Assembly: GCA_015178975.1 (NCBI GenBank)
Contig: WHVD01000157.1
Coordinates: forward strand, 1 to 64,000
DNA from: Hysterangium stoloniferum
Lineage: Eukaryota; Basidiomycota; Agaricomycetes; Hysterangiales; Hysterangiaceae
DNA: 64,000 nucleotides
Reading direction: 5' to 3'
Shown here: piece after piece, positions 44,125-56,307 of the stretch
How the letters are laid out: each line of letters opens with the position of its first letter
Position numbering within the stretch: position 1 is the stretch's first letter
Position numbers and translations under genes: made by a program
The notes under the pieces: model-generated
The model's input: only the letters and a program-made list of their open reading frames with translations
Told to the model about the DNA's origin: nothing
Databases searched by the model: none

Positions 44125-44325
44125 GCATCAGGAAAGTGTGAATATCGGTGAGTCTCATGTCTATATTGTCTAAGGCCATCTAAGAGAGCTACCCAGCTCG
44201 GACAGACTCGGCTATACACACTACTTTCGCGAGATCCCTATTTACTAGTCGGAATAAAGCTTACTATTGATCTAAGGTGTCTACATAATGGGTGTAGACA
44301 TTCCCAAATCCCTGATGCGCTAATG
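44125..44325 (+). repeat. Dispersed repeat copy 1 (exon end plus intron of a paralogous gene)
   Basis: Matches 48730-48935 in the same orientation: GCATCAGGAAAGTG, then a GTGAGT (here) or GTAAGT (there) splice donor, then CTACTTTCGCGA, TTACTAGTC and ATAATGGGTGTAGACATTCC. The shared donor suggests these are the same exon-intron junction of duplicated genes. Confidence 0.65.
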
Positions 44326-44535
44326 CCAATCGTTACAGTCCTCGCCGACTATTCAGAATAACAACGGAAACACTCTATATCTCGGTTTGGGCTTTGACGA
44401 TGAGATCGTAATCCACAGCGTAGCAGACCTGATGCAGACTTGCTTCGGGGAGACAATATGGCGTTGAAGATACTCAGGGAAATATGACTTATATATTCAC
44501 ACTCCCATCATCGCACATTCCCACTCTTACACACC

Positions 44536-46140
44536 ATGTCCACAACACGCACGCCTACACCACATATTTCCATCTCCAACGTTAATAAAGATGTCAAAAC
44601 AGCCACACCATTCACATCCCGCACGACAACAGCACCACATTGCGCCCTCAGCCCCACCCTGAAGCAGCAGCATTACGCCTTTACACGGTAGTTCCATACC
44701 TCCGCGTCTCAATGGCACGACTTTGCCACGTATCAGCACCCCATCCCGTAATAACACCGCACCCACAACCACTCCCACCCGCTTTATCAATAAAACCGAT
44801 GGCGTCCGTGAGCGCATTTGCAGGCTCTAAGACGAGGGATAGCAGGAATGCGTGTGGGAAAGGCAAGGAGGGACAGGCGACTGCGGGTGTGATTGTGGGT
44901 GGTCCGGCGGTGACGAGATTGGCGAGTTTGCTGATGGGGGGTATTGTGGGTGTGTGGGTACTGTGCTGCGTTCGAAGAAGATGGGAGAAAAGAAAAGGCC
45001 TTCGTTAGGACAAAAAAGTGCACGGAAGGAAGACATCTGCAATAACACCAGCGGCGTCAATGCCCGGGAACGAAATGCGGAGAAGGAGACAAGGCGGGAT
45101 GATGTTGATGGACTTGCGACGCCTTCTCGTACCCTCCCGCGACAGAAATGGAGGCTACGACGGCAAATCTAACCATACCAAGGGGAGTCTGCGATTGGCA
45201 GTGACAGAGACCAGCACAGCAAGCCCCATTCTCCGGGAGACAAAGAGACGGAGAGGTTACAACAATCCAGCGGCACCGGCGATGGGATATGGAAACTTAG
45301 CAGTGCGAAAATCGACTAGGAGAATGGTAAAGAGCAAGGGCAATAGTAGCACTGTATACAGAGGACGGGAGCACAAATCAGCGGTGTTAAAGGGAGGGAA
45401 CATTGTATCAGGCCTTCGTTAGGAAGAAAAAAACGTACGGAAGGCAGGCATCTGCACTTACACCAGCCGTGTCAAAGCCAGGGAACGAATTGTGGAGAAG
45501 GAGACAAGGCGGGATGATGTTGATGAACTTGCGACGCCTGCTCGTACCCGCAACAGCAATGGAGGCTACGACGGCAGAGTCTGACCATACCAAGGGGAGT
45601 CTGCGATTGGCAGTGACAGAGACAGGCACGGCAAGCCGCATTCTCGGTGAGACAGAGATGGAGAGGTTACAACAACCCAGCGGCACCGGCGATGGGACAT
45701 GGAAACTTAGCAGTGCGAAAATCGACTAGGAGAGTGGTAAAGGGCAAGGGCAAGAGTAGCACTGTAGACAGGGGACGGGAGCGCAAATCAGCCGTGTTAA
45801 AAGCAGGGGGCATCGTATCTTTGCGTCGATGACTGGGAGCTGGAATCAGTATTACAAAGCACCGCGAGCACGAACACAAATATATCACGACCGAGTGCGA
45901 ATGTGAATCCAGCATCACGGAGCACAAGTCCACCTGCGGATTACCGCGAGCGCGAAGGAGGGAGTATTCCTGTACTCGTAACACCTTTACCCACGAATAT
46001 TCTGACGGGTGTTAATGGTCAGGAATGAGGTGATGACGCCGACGCCTCCCCCACCAGGTCCTGCACCCACAGCTACAAGGTCCATCACGCGGAAGAGGGT
46101 TAATGACATTGGTGTCACCCTGCCATGTGATAAAGTAAAA
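44536..46140 (+). pseudogene. Ser/Thr-rich hypothetical gene with internal duplication, decayed
   Basis: From ATG 44536 the frame reads MSTTRTPTPHISISNVNKD and shifts near 44690 to SSIPPRLNGTTLPRISTPS. It then continues with stops into a Lys/Arg-rich part (RSKKMGEKKRPSLGQKSA; ARERNAEKETRRDDVDGLAT). A 414-bp segment is duplicated in tandem. A final Ser/Thr/Pro part (PPADYREREGGSIPVLVTP) follows at about 45930. Several stops and shifts. Product unknown. Confidence 0.4.
44997..45824. repeat. Tandem duplication, two 414-bp units
   Basis: Unit 1 starts GGCCTTCGTTAGGA at 44997 and unit 2 at 45411. They are highly similar with scattered substitutions and small indels. 414 is a multiple of three, so the duplication by itself would have kept the reading frame. 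Confidence 0.9.
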
Positions 46141-48030
46141 TGGTATTTCTAGGAAGCTCCTGGACGTTGTGGAGCGTGTGGACCATCCCAGAATAGGGGT
46201 ACATCCTCCCAGCGTTTAATACAAGTTTACTGAAATACATCTGGAGTTGGACTTCGTAGGACGTCGAATGTCATTTCATTGGGAGCGCTCAATGTAATGT
46301 CAGAGCGAGGTTGCATGCAATCCCGCGAGCGATCCGAGCACTCGTGTAGCTACGGCTAGGTCTGGATTTCGTGTTCACGTTTCGGAACGTAACGGTGCTG
46401 GTATAAATGCTAATGGTTCAGGATCATCCTCAAATAGTTTGACACTCCTCAATTCGTCTCGGTCCTACAACGGCCTCCTGGTTATATATCCTCACCATTC
46501 CATGACTCTATCCCTGTTTCATGACCCACCTCGTCCGTGACATACGCTGTCAGTGTCGCGTCAAACTTCAACGGAGCATCTGTGTCTGCCTCCATAACAT
46601 CAAACAGCATCTGCACCACGCCCTGCTCTGAATGTATGAGCAGCTACGGAGCAACGCATATCTTCTTGCAGACAATGACCGCTTCCGCCACACCACGCCC
46701 GGGCCTGCATCTGTCACAATTGTAGATGGTGACGTCCACGGCCGCTAAAAAACGACGCAGTTTGAGCTAAATCGCAGCCATTCGCGGGAGGCCCGATCAG
46801 CGTTCCAGCGTTTCTTCTACTGCCATGGCGTTGTTGAGTGCGCAGGCTTCGTCTCATCGTACACACAGGATGGATAAGGCAGGTTACGGCATGTTCTGAC
46901 GAAGGAGTGTGGTATAAGGGATCTTCGCCAGTTCGTTCCCCCACCACGGATGTAAGTGTCCCGGATGAAGAGGGGGAGAGAGAGAAGAAGAAGCATGGGA
47001 AGCGTAGGAGTTGAGAGGTGTGACATAGAAAGGCTTATAAGGAGCGGGATGGTTCGGATGCATAGGGTAGCAATGATGGCTATGACCGTCATTCCCGTAG
47101 GAATTTGATGGCGCGTGGGGTGGGGTTGGGGTGTGTATCGAGGGTTCGTCTTGTCCTTCGTGTCTGTTTACCCGAATCTCTATCCATTGGCCTCACAATT
47201 TCAACATGCCATTTCCGCCTGCAGTCAATCTGAACCCGCCGAAGCCGGCCCCCCATATTGTTCACCCGTATCTCCTCCACTGCCCTCACCACACATACAT
47301 CATCGCCCCACGAGATTGAATATGCAGGAGATTGTTGCTCCCCATCGTCTCCAAATAGAAACGGTCGATTTCTCACTTCCACCAGTACCAATACCGCAGC
47401 ATTGTTGTGCCTTCATCCCCTCGCAAACCCTGCGTTCATCAAGTCTCCACTTCTATACCTCTCCACTCACCAACGTTCCGCTACTCTAGCATGCTTCCCC
47501 TCTTCAAGCTCCCACACATACAGCCGGCTCTACATCCACACCCGGCCAAAATCCCTCCTCACCCACCAATATCCGCCGTTTCTCATCTCTGCTGTTCCGG
47601 CTGCATCATGCGCCTTTGATATGCCTTTTTTCGCTGTCGCCCAATGGTGCGCGGCTTTCAGACGAGAGTGTGTAGGATTGGAAAGAGCTTAAGAAGGTGA
47701 GGGTTATGCATTTGTTGGGGCCTGTGGATATTGTGGGGTATGGCTGTTTGGATGAGGGGAATGCGGAGGGACTAGTTTGAGATAGCAATTGTTTAATTGT
47801 AAGTTTCCTTTCCTTCTTTCACTTTCTCATCCACTGGATGCATTGGGCTATGATACTTATTACGTGTCCCATCTTTCAGGATTTGGATTACAGCTACACC
47901 TTAATGCGAGAATTACCATGCTACATGCACTCGCTTTCGTTTACGCTGTCCTACTTTTGTGGTAATCCGCTCGAATGCGAACCAACTGTCACCTAGATAT
48001 CAGGCCTTTGGCTCCATATGAGGATCAGTA
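46140..48030. other. Overlapping ORFs, no confident gene
   Basis: Open frames on both strands (for example 47115-47489 plus, 47089-47391 minus, 47258-47692 plus) overlap and none carries a recognised motif. Composition is Ser/Pro/His-rich and resembles the decayed genes on each side. Confidence 0.3.
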
Positions 48031-49275
48031 GTGTGGGGGGCGCAGCGTTCTAAGAGTGTACCTTTGGAGGCCGATTTGCATTCGCAGGGGACGGGCAGGG
48101 GCAGTGACACGGGGGGAAGAAGAAGTTCAAGTGTGAGAGCTATTCCAAGGTGTGTGTTTTATTATTCACGTTTATGTTTCAATCAAAATACCAACATTAA
48201 AAACTCAGGTCTACCGGAACCCGAGCTGTCTCGTCCAATACCGTTGGGAACACTCCCCACACTGGCGCGAAGCAAGCAAGTTTTTCCTGTCGAAATATCA
48301 GCAACTGCAGCTCCTGGAGGTGGGCAGTTTTTTTCGCTCCGTCTGTCTTTCAGCACAGCGCGCTAAAGAGCCTTCCCACCAGCCGCAGCCATCCTCTCCC
48401 ACCTCTCACCCACCACTTCGGGCGGCGGTACATCCCTCGCTGAAGACCGGCCCCTCTGGCCCTCATACCAGTCTGGCGGACTCATCCCCACCCCGAACTC
48501 ACTTCTAACGTCCGAGTCTTCGTTTGCTAATGCCAATGGTGGTAATGGTCATAATACTTCGCTAATGCTGGTGTCAACGCTACGTTTTCTTCCCATTCGG
48601 GCGGCGCCTACCCAAACAACAACGGCGTCGTACCCTAGCCCCACGGACCCTGGAGATATGAGCAAAAGTGAGGATCAGGCGAATGCTGATGCGGAGATGG
48701 AGACGCGGGTGTCGCCTGGTCGGGTTGGGACTGCATCAGGAAAGTGGGAAGATCAGTAAGTATGCCGTCTACATTGTCTAGAGTCATCTAGGAGAGCTAG
48801 CTAACTCACCTAGACTCGGCTAGACACATTACTTTCGCGATGACCGTATTTACTAGTCTGCATAAAGTTCCCAATAGATATAAGGAGGCTAGGGAGTCTG
48901 CATAATGGGTGTAGACATTCCCAATCCATGATGTGGGGTCGGTGGAAGGTCGTTACCGTTACCTATGACTACTGCGAGGAGCGGCATGCGGGGCAGCACG
49001 AACACGAACACGAACACAAACATAAACACAAACACGAATATAAGAGTGAAGGCCAGAGCGGTGCCCGTGACGGTTCCTATTCCGGGTCCGGTTCCTGTTA
49101 CGCAGTTCAGGCCGGTTACTGGGACATTCTAATCCTCCCGGGTCCGAACCCGACATCACGATATCGTGGGTATCATTCGCATGTGGTACGCAGTCGCAGC
49201 CTTGCAACACGAAACCACGTCTGCGGCGCTTGCTCCGAAAATATGATTCCACTCCGACTTGCATCCCATGACTAG
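48031..49275 (+). pseudogene. Second Ser/Thr-rich gene copy, decayed
   Basis: Open stretches at 48031-48366 and 48565-48759, the latter ending KWEDQ at a strong donor (GTAAGTATG, about 48756). That junction is shared with 44150. A possible intron (GTGTGTG...AACTCAG, about 48151-48210) lies in the first part. Downstream, 48997-49045 is an ACGAAC/ACAAAC simple repeat followed by a Val/Pro-rich frame (VPVTVPIPGPVPVTQFRPV). It looks like a paralog of the 44.1-46.1 kb gene. Not recognised. Confidence 0.35.
48730..48935 (+). repeat. Dispersed repeat copy 2
   Basis: Partner of 44125-44325 in direct orientation, 4.6 kb away. Confidence 0.65.
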
Positions 49276-49559
49276 GCTTTTAAGGCTCGCACAACTCGCA
49301 CAGATTCTTCGCCGGCAGACCATGGTCCTCTGGAATTCTCGTAATCTTCCATGATAGGTGGAAAATAATGTATCTGGGGATAAGTTGTTCGACCGTGGTC
49401 ACAACAGGGCTATGGTGGCTATTCTCAACGATCACGATTTAAAAAACTGCAAAACTGACATTTTGTCAAATCTGTTGTTATTTCACGTTGGCACTTAAAT
49501 GAAATCATTTGAAAGCACAGGCCATGCCTTAGAAGAATCTTCATCACGTTGCCGAACGG

Positions 49560-51790
49560 GACCTCAATACCAAGATTCTAACTGCTCCTGCAGCAAATAA
49601 GATTAGCAACATGGGTTTCCGGGAATTCACACCAAAGAGTAAATAAATGAAAATGTACTTACAGCATAACACAACCACATGAATCGGTCACTCATCTCTG
49701 TTGGTGATCACCCTGACCTTCCTAGAATATCACAGAATATCTTGGAATATATTTTACATAGCTTTAGTAATAGCTCTACCATCCCTTCAAGCAATTTCTT
49801 CTTGTAAATACATATCGCCCCCAGTAGTTCACTGGTAGATACATGTCAAGTTATATATTATAATATCTACTGTGGTCTGCGCAAGTTCCCAATAACGTCA
49901 CCCTGGCAACGGATGCAAGACTGCCTAGCCACCCTCTTAGTGTTTCATATAATGGTGCTTGCTAGGTGTAATGGTGTTATGTGCAATTTCCGTAAGACAC
50001 ATCCTGCCAGAAAAGACAGACATATCATCTTACAAGGCAAGTCGCGCACCATCTGTACTTCACACATCTAAATGGGTGATAATTGGGCGAGGCAGAAGGA
50101 AAAACACATGTATCTATGAAGTGTTTGCAATGAAACAAAAGTTGAGATACCGAATGTGAGTGAGGGAATGCGGCTCCGAACAGGATATAATAAAGGCCAT
50201 AGCCAGTTTGATAGGAAGACCGAGGAACTTCTTCATTTTATGGTACCGTCCTTTGCTTCGTTTCCTGTTCCCACCTAAACAAGGCCTGCATGCCTTTTTC
50301 GGACACAGTACCACATGACACGAGTTCAAGAAGTTGACGCAATATTGCCCCCTTGTCCAGAGCCCGAACAAAGTCGGAAGATAATGCGCTAGCAGCCTAC
50401 ATGGGATACTTTAGGTACGTAGAACGTGCGGAAACTCAAACAACTGGGCTTACTTCTCGAAACACATTTCTCAAGGTGGCAGCTTCATCCTCCAATGGCC
50501 AGCACTCTTTAGTCGGCATTAAACGAGGTTGAAGTCCGTATTTAGGGTCATAAGTAGCATCGTAACGTATGAAATCGGGATATCTTGCCCCTAGACAAGC
50601 AGGAAGAGAAGAATGTATCTAGGGTGCGTATAAGCCCCCAATGTGATATTGCGTGACATACATGGTCATGAACGTCCCTCCCAGTCAACTATGCCAGACA
50701 CGGTCGCATCTTTAACCATGATGTTTTGGTTATTCAAATCCATGTGAACTAAAACAGGAACAAGCATGGTGGGGTCATCTCGAGGAATCATACTGATCCC
50801 TAAAGTGCGGATTCTGTCAAAAAGGTCAGGAAGAGAAAAATCGTATAAAGCCTGGTCGTGAGTCTGTGGGAAGGCATGATCCAATTGAAGAGTGATATAT
50901 CTTGGGATATGACATTAGTGGGGAATGAGGAAGACGGGGAAGATCAATCACTGTTCTAGCGTAGCGCATGGCTCTATAGGCAACAGAGTCATGTGCGGTA
51001 AGATAGACCCAATGATGGGGAGACCGTCGGGTGTGAGGGTTCCTAGAGAACCGATGGAAGGCAGGCATACGTTGAAAATTCCAACGAAGGACGTAGCAAG
51101 AGATTTTACAAAGGTGATCTGCCAGTAGAGATGTGAATGGCGCATTCAAATTGATCAAGGCGGTTATATTTACTCTCTCGTCCGCGGAAGGTTTTGGCCA
51201 AGCCATCCATTGACCTTCACCGTAGAGACGATTCATGATCATGAATGGCGCACCAACAGTGTTGTTTAAGGCGAAATAGGAAGCATATACACGTGGTGCT
51301 GGAACCCGGGGACTGACACGTTGCAGAAGCTTAAGGACGGCTACTTCGCGTGATATTTTCTTCACAGCCCAACTGGATCATATGGGATCAGCCTTGAAGT
51401 TCCATTGAATTCTGATCACTACAGGAGGGCCTGTTCTTATCTCTAACTCATACACCTTAGGAAGCGGGAGTAAGGGGGTAAGTGGGATTGGGGGAATTAA
51501 CTCAATAACTGACAACGTTGAAAAACCCCCATCCAAGTAGCATGGCGCGCACCACTTCCCTACCAAGTAAATTGTACACTGCTTCGTTAAGAGGTTGCAT
51601 ATCAACATCCTCCTGTTTGTATCCAGGACGGGATGGGTTGTATGTCGATGGTGCCACCGAATGCGGCACATAGAAGGGAAGCTTCTGGTATGGATGAGTA
51701 TATATCTAAATGAAAATAACATCTTTACATTTATATCCAGTGAGGACATCTTGATAGTGATATCGAACTTTGCAATGTGAGCGCTTCAAC
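49560..51790 (-). repeat. Third copy of the APH-bearing unit
   Basis: Same orientation as the left arm at 13.3 kb. Outer similarity begins at GGACCTCAATACCAAGATTC (49560), which matches the right arm near 17130 in reverse complement, and ends at about 51790. It lies 32 kb from the inverted pair. Confidence 0.8.
50450..51600 (-). pseudogene. APH-like phosphotransferase, copy 3
   Basis: From ATG 51600 on the minus strand: MQPLNEAVYNLLGREVVRAM, then the next conserved part (GGFSTLSVIELIPPIPL) is one frame off. A stop follows at DPI before SSWAVKK. The N-lobe (REVAVLKLLQRVSPRVPAPR), hinge (APFMIMNRLYGEGQWMAW), catalytic loop (LVHMDLNNQNIMV) and VSGIVDWE are all readable, but in more than one frame. 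Catalytic residues are preserved although the gene is broken, so decay is fairly recent. Confidence 0.65.
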
Positions 51791-51944
51791 GCGTTATGTA
51801 AGCTAGGTCCCAAATACGCTCAGGCTGTAGAACAAAACAAAGGGTGAACCGGGGGGGGGGGGGCTGTTGACGCAAAAGGGGGGGGCGGGTATACGTCGGT
51901 ACACCGTGGACGTGAGCAAAAAGCGTTGATATTACTAAGCTACT
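51790..51944. other. Spacer with two poly-G runs
   Basis: GGGGGGGGGG-type runs occur at about 51850 and 51880, unusual in this AT-rich setting. No gene. Confidence 0.4.
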
Positions 51945-51968
51945 ATACAGGTCAGGGCTATAGGAAAG

Positions 51969-52098
51969 TGCCGCGCAGGGTGTCGCGCTGCCGCGCAGGG
52001 TGTCGCGCTGCCGCGCAGGGTGTCGCGCTGCCGCGCAGGGTGTCGCGCTGCCGCGCAGGGTGTCGCGCTGCCGCGCAGGGTGTCGCGCTGCCGCGCAA
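51969..52098. repeat. Perfect 20-bp tandem array, six and a half copies
   Basis: Unit TGCCGCGCAGGGTGTCGCGC, every copy identical, so expansion was recent or homogenisation is active. The unit contains several CpG sites, none decayed, unlike other repeats here. Confidence 0.95.
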
Positions 52099-52385
52099 GT
52101 GCCGCGACATGTTTCTTTTTTTCAAATTAAGTACATACTTCGTAAATTCTATATTAAAAATTATCAAAATAAAATTATATTTGACATTATATTATCAAAA
52201 CATGAGAACTGTTACATCTAGTGTACCAGTTTCCTGGTGAAAAATACCTTGTGCACCACTTTAATTGCCATATCTTTAGTTTTAGCCCTTCCTTGAGTAA
52301 TATTAAAACTCAAATAAACTTACTAAACTCTAAAATAACAAAATGTAACTGTAAATGACATGGGTTCTAGGTTTACACCAAAAAT

Positions 52386-52495
52386 TTGTATGTCGCAGCA
52401 GTTACCTTCCTATTGAGGAAGTGTCGCGCAGTTCACCTTCCTAATGAGGAAGTGTCGCGACACACTTCCTCATTAGGAAGGTGACTGCTGCAACA
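52386..52495. repeat. Compound palindrome around CGCG
   Basis: Two direct copies of about 31 bp (CAGTTACCTTCCTATTGAGG... and CAGTTCACCTTCCTAATGAGG..., each ending GTGTCGCG) are followed by an inverted copy (ACACTTCCTCATTAGGAAGG, GTGACTGCTGC). The central inverted repeat has arms of more than 20 bp about CGCG near 52456. Smaller hairpins (CCTTCCT/AGGAAGG) nest within. Confidence 0.85.
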
Positions 52496-52587
52496 ATGGA
52501 ATGACTTTACCTGTGGATGACAGAGGCTCAAAAAAATGTTAAATACATGTGTGAAATGCTCTATATTGTTTTATATGCTCTCAAAAT

Positions 52588-53000
52588 CCCCACCTCATCA
52601 TCACTCCCCACCTCATCATCACTCCCCACCTCATCATCACTCCCCACCTCATCATCACTCCCCACCTCATCATCACTCCCCACCTCATCATCACTCCCCA
52701 CCTCACCATCACTCCCCACCTCATCATCACTCCCCACCTCATCATCACTCCCCACCTCATCATCACTCCCCACCTCATCATCACTCCCCACCTCACCATC
52801 ACTCCCCACCTCATCATCACTCCCCACCTCACCATCACTCCCCACCTCATCATCACTCCCCACCTCACCATCACTCCCCACCTCATCATCACTCCCCACC
52901 TCATCATCACTCCCCACCTCATCATCACTCCCCACCTCATCATCACTCCCCACCTCATCACCATTCCCCACCTTGTCATCACTCCCCACCTTGTCATCAC
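52588..53000. repeat. 18-bp minisatellite, about 23 copies
   Basis: Unit CCCCACCTCATCATCACT with a recurrent CATCATC/CACCATC variant and TTGTCATC in the last copies. Long ORFs of six-residue repeats in all frames follow from the 18-bp period. Confidence 0.95.
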
Positions 53001-53039
53001 TTTCCTTTAATCTGTCCTACACTTCACTTCTCTGATTGG

Positions 53040-53090
53040 CCTTCCAATCACCCACCTCAATCTAGTATAAAGCTCTTTCCATGTACACTA
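53040..53090 (+). promoter_or_regulatory. CCAAT/TATA core promoter candidate
   Basis: ATTGG (53036-53040), CCAATCA (53044-53050) and AGTATAAAG (about 53074-53082) precede the Helitron helicase fragment. The pattern is seen directly; transcription is inferred. Confidence 0.4.
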
Positions 53091-53137
53091 TGGTTCTTCA
53101 GTTCAAATATTGACTTAGATTAGCCCCTCTTAGTTTT

Positions 53138-55031
53138 TTGTCTTACTCTCTCATCATTACATTCTTAAAGAGTGGTCTTCAGCAAGCCATAACCCTCTAC
53201 CTCTTGACTCTTAGTGATTTAGCCCTCTGGTCAAGTAAGCTATCTGTTGACCCTTACAAAGTTGTGTCTTTGAGAGGCAAAGGCTATGCAGGAGAATGCA
53301 GGAGACTGTTTACTATTATTCTCAGCCAATGCTTTCCTTCTAATCCAGCTGCCTCTGGCATAAATTCAAAGCAGACATTTGTGATGACTTGGAATACATT
53401 CTTCAGACACATCCCATCTACTGGCCTCTTTAAGCTTGATGAAATTCTTTGTACAAGTGGGAAACCACTATCAGAGTACCCTCATATACCTCAATCTATA
53501 GAGCCATGGAAAGACAGAGTAAGAAATCAATTCATCAATGAACAGAGGGCTTACATATAACCAGCCAACTGAGCAAATAAAAGAAGATATAAATATTGAA
53601 AAGTTGAATGAGGGCCAGAGGGTTGCATACAATGAAATCATGCATGCTATCATTACAAGGCATGAAACTGGAGTAGATGGAATGCTTTTCTTTTTGAATG
53701 ACCTGGGGTACTGGAAAATCATTTGTTTGGAATACTTTGGCACATGCCTGCAGAGGCAAAGGACTCATTGTACTCTTTGTTGCCTCCTCTGGCCTCACTT
53801 CACTTATTCTGAGTGGACAGACATATTACAGTATGTCTCAAATTCCCCTTGAGGTTGATGAGAAATCCATCTGTACAATGAAGAAAGGCTCAGATAAGGC
53901 CAATCTAATGAAAGAGGTCAGCCTTATTATTTGGGATGAGGTTCCAATGCAGAATTGCTTTCCCTGTGAAGCAGTAGATTGGAGCCTTAGAGATATCCTT
54001 AACAAGGATATTCCTTTTGGAGGTATTACAGTAGCATGGGCTGGTGACTTTCAACAGACATTGCCTGTCATTCCTAAAGGTTCAAAGAAGATATTATTGG
54101 TGCATGTATCTCATGATCTCACCTTTGGCACAATGTCAAGATTCCATTTTGGACTGAGAATATGCATGTAGATCCTACTGATCAAGAGAGTGCTGTTTTT
54201 GCTCAGTGGCTTTTGGATATTGGACATGGAAAGGACATGCTTCTCAATCAGATGTGTAAAGTCCCTGAACACATGCTATGTGGACCAACAGTGGATAATT
54301 TAGTCTCAACTATTTATCCAAACATACATGATCCTGAGATTCTTACCAATGAGTTTTTCTTGGAGTGGGCCATTCTTTGTCCTCGAAATTCAAATGTAGA
54401 TCAAGTCAATGATGTGCTCTTTGAAAATTTTCCAGGGATTGGGCAAACCTACCACAGTGCAGACAGTGTCAAAGATGGAGCCAATGAGACATTATATCCT
54501 CCTGAGTACTTAAACTCAATCAACTTTGGAGGATTGTCACTAAGTAAATTGCATTTGAAACCTGGAGTGCCATTGATGCATCTTCAAAACTTTGATCCAG
54601 GACAAGAACTCTGTAATGGGACAAGACTGCAGTTAATACAAATGACTCACAGCCTACTTTAAGTAAAGATCATTACAGGACCTTCAGCAGGAGAGCTGGC
54701 ATTTATTCCTTGAATAACAATTATTCCAACTACAAAACAAGTGCCATTTGAATTGCATCATCAGCAGTTTCCGGTCAGGCTAGCATTTTATATGACTATC
54801 AATAAGTCACAGGGTCAATCTTTAAAATTAGTTGGATTGGATCTGCATAGTCCTATGTTCTCACATAGACAGTTTTATGTTGGTGTTTCAAGAGGGACAA
54901 ATTGGGGAAGAGTGAAAATCCTACTCCATGACACCGATATGACTGCAAATGTAGTGTTTAAGGATGTTATTATTGATCCAGGAGTAAGTATTCAGCAAGG
55001 TTCCAAAAGGAGACTGACTTATGTTTTTTAG
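53138..55031 (+). pseudogene. Helitron copy 2: Pif1-type helicase half, frameshifted
   Basis: The first part (53266-53510) repeats the linker seen at 13066-13320. Then in three frames: KLNEGQRVAYNEIMHAI; GTGKSFVWNTLAHACRG (Walker A, about 53704, entered through a frameshift); LIIWDEVPMQN (Walker B, about 53932); FGGITVAWAGDFQQTLPVIP; VDPTDQESAVFAQWLLDIGHG (54167); and FPVRLAFYMTINKSQGQSLK plus QFYVGVSRGTN (54770-54900). The helicase unwinds DNA for rolling-circle transposition. It has at least two frameshifts and two stops (54169, 54659). The N-terminal Rep half is absent here. Confidence 0.85.
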
Positions 55032-56307
55032 ATTCAGTGAATTTATGTACAAATGTATATAATGTATATAATTCTGAATAATGTAAAGTTTAATTACTTT
55101 AAAATAAGTCTCTGAATCAGAATAAGGTATGACTGTTGATGTATGTTTAAAGATATTATTAGTGATCCACCAGGTCGTGAAGTGACTGAGTAAAGTTGTG
55201 GGATGGTAGCATGATGGGGGCTTGCCCCCCACAGGTCACAGCCTTGTCCTCATTCATGGTGGCTTATGGCATACCAAGTACACGATCACAGACACAGATA
55301 GTACCATTTTAGAACATTGTTTTACTTGCCGTCATCATTGTATATTGTACTTGCCATTATCAAGGAATACAGTTTGGTCCTATCAATATATGGACCGATG
55401 CCCATGCAAGGCTGCATTAGACAGCAGCCTTTTACTTAGGTATTATTGACATCGTTTCATCTGAAGTATCCATCATAAATGATTGGACCTGTTCCTATCA
55501 ATTGATTATTTCTAATCATACATAGATGACGAAATAGGAGCCTTTACTGAAGGTGGTTGATGTCGTTCGATACAATTCGACGCCTCCTTCACTCAAACGT
55601 TGCCTCACTACCTTCTGGGGTATTTTCAGGGTGGGCGTGCACTGACCATATATAATAGCCCACGTCGCTACAATTATTACTGTAATTGGGACATATGTAT
55701 TGACAAACTTCAAGTCTACTCAGCATTCTTCTTTACCTTTCATTTTCACTTAAATGTCACAAAGATCCACTTTATTGCTTTCATGATTAACCTTGGGATT
55801 TCGTTTGTAGATATTTTGAATAGATCCAGTGTTTCGACTTTTCTGTATCATCAACATATATCACATGATGGATATATAATCCAGATAGTTTAAGATGAGA
55901 TAGCACGTGTATAAGTGACACGGTTGATTGTCTTTTCAAATTAAAGGGACTCAATACGGTCAGCAAGCTATGAAATTCATTTAGCCCAAACACAATTAGT
56001 TGGTCTTGAGTGATCTAAACGCCAGCACCTGTGTACGAACCGCCCATATCGTGTAGCGGAAAATCACTTCCCTCCTTTACTTTCGAATCAGAGATTTGAA
56101 AGGTTTCATTTCGCCATTTTGGCTTATTAGCTAATTTGAATTTGTATTGATGAGATGAAAGTTTCAATATGAAGAAAACCAGCAAGTTGGCTTCAAATTG
56201 CAAATCTATATCATTCACGTAGTGGCTACCACTCAGCATTTTGTGTTTATACGATAAGGAGAAATAAGACACATGGATTCCAATTTGAAATATAAAAAAG
56301 AATTATG
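55032..56307. other. Helitron 3' flank and spacer
   Basis: Holds a GC hairpin (GGGGGCTTGCCCCCC, 55214-55228) 180 bp after the helicase stop, which may mark the Helitron 3' end. Short ORFs (55600-55893 plus, 56015-56272 minus) lack support. Confidence 0.4.

Larger units (their letters stand above)
51945..52516. mobile_element. Possible small nonautonomous element with GC arrays
   Basis: It contains a 20-bp GC-rich array at the left, AT-rich unique DNA in the middle and a palindrome at the right. The array and palindrome share GTGTCGCGC. The ends read TACAGGTCA (51945) and, in reverse complement, CACAGGTAAAGTCA (about 52515), a weak terminal inverted repeat. No coding capacity. Boundaries and mobility are inferred. 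Confidence 0.35.

Noticed and set aside
51969..52098. CRISPR-like array
   Set aside because: The copies are directly adjacent with no unique spacers, and the setting is eukaryotic.
52517..53123. Four long repetitive ORFs (PTSSSL, PPHHHS, DEVGSD and MMRWGV repeats)
   Set aside because: All are by-products of the 18-bp array; none has unique flanking coding sequence.
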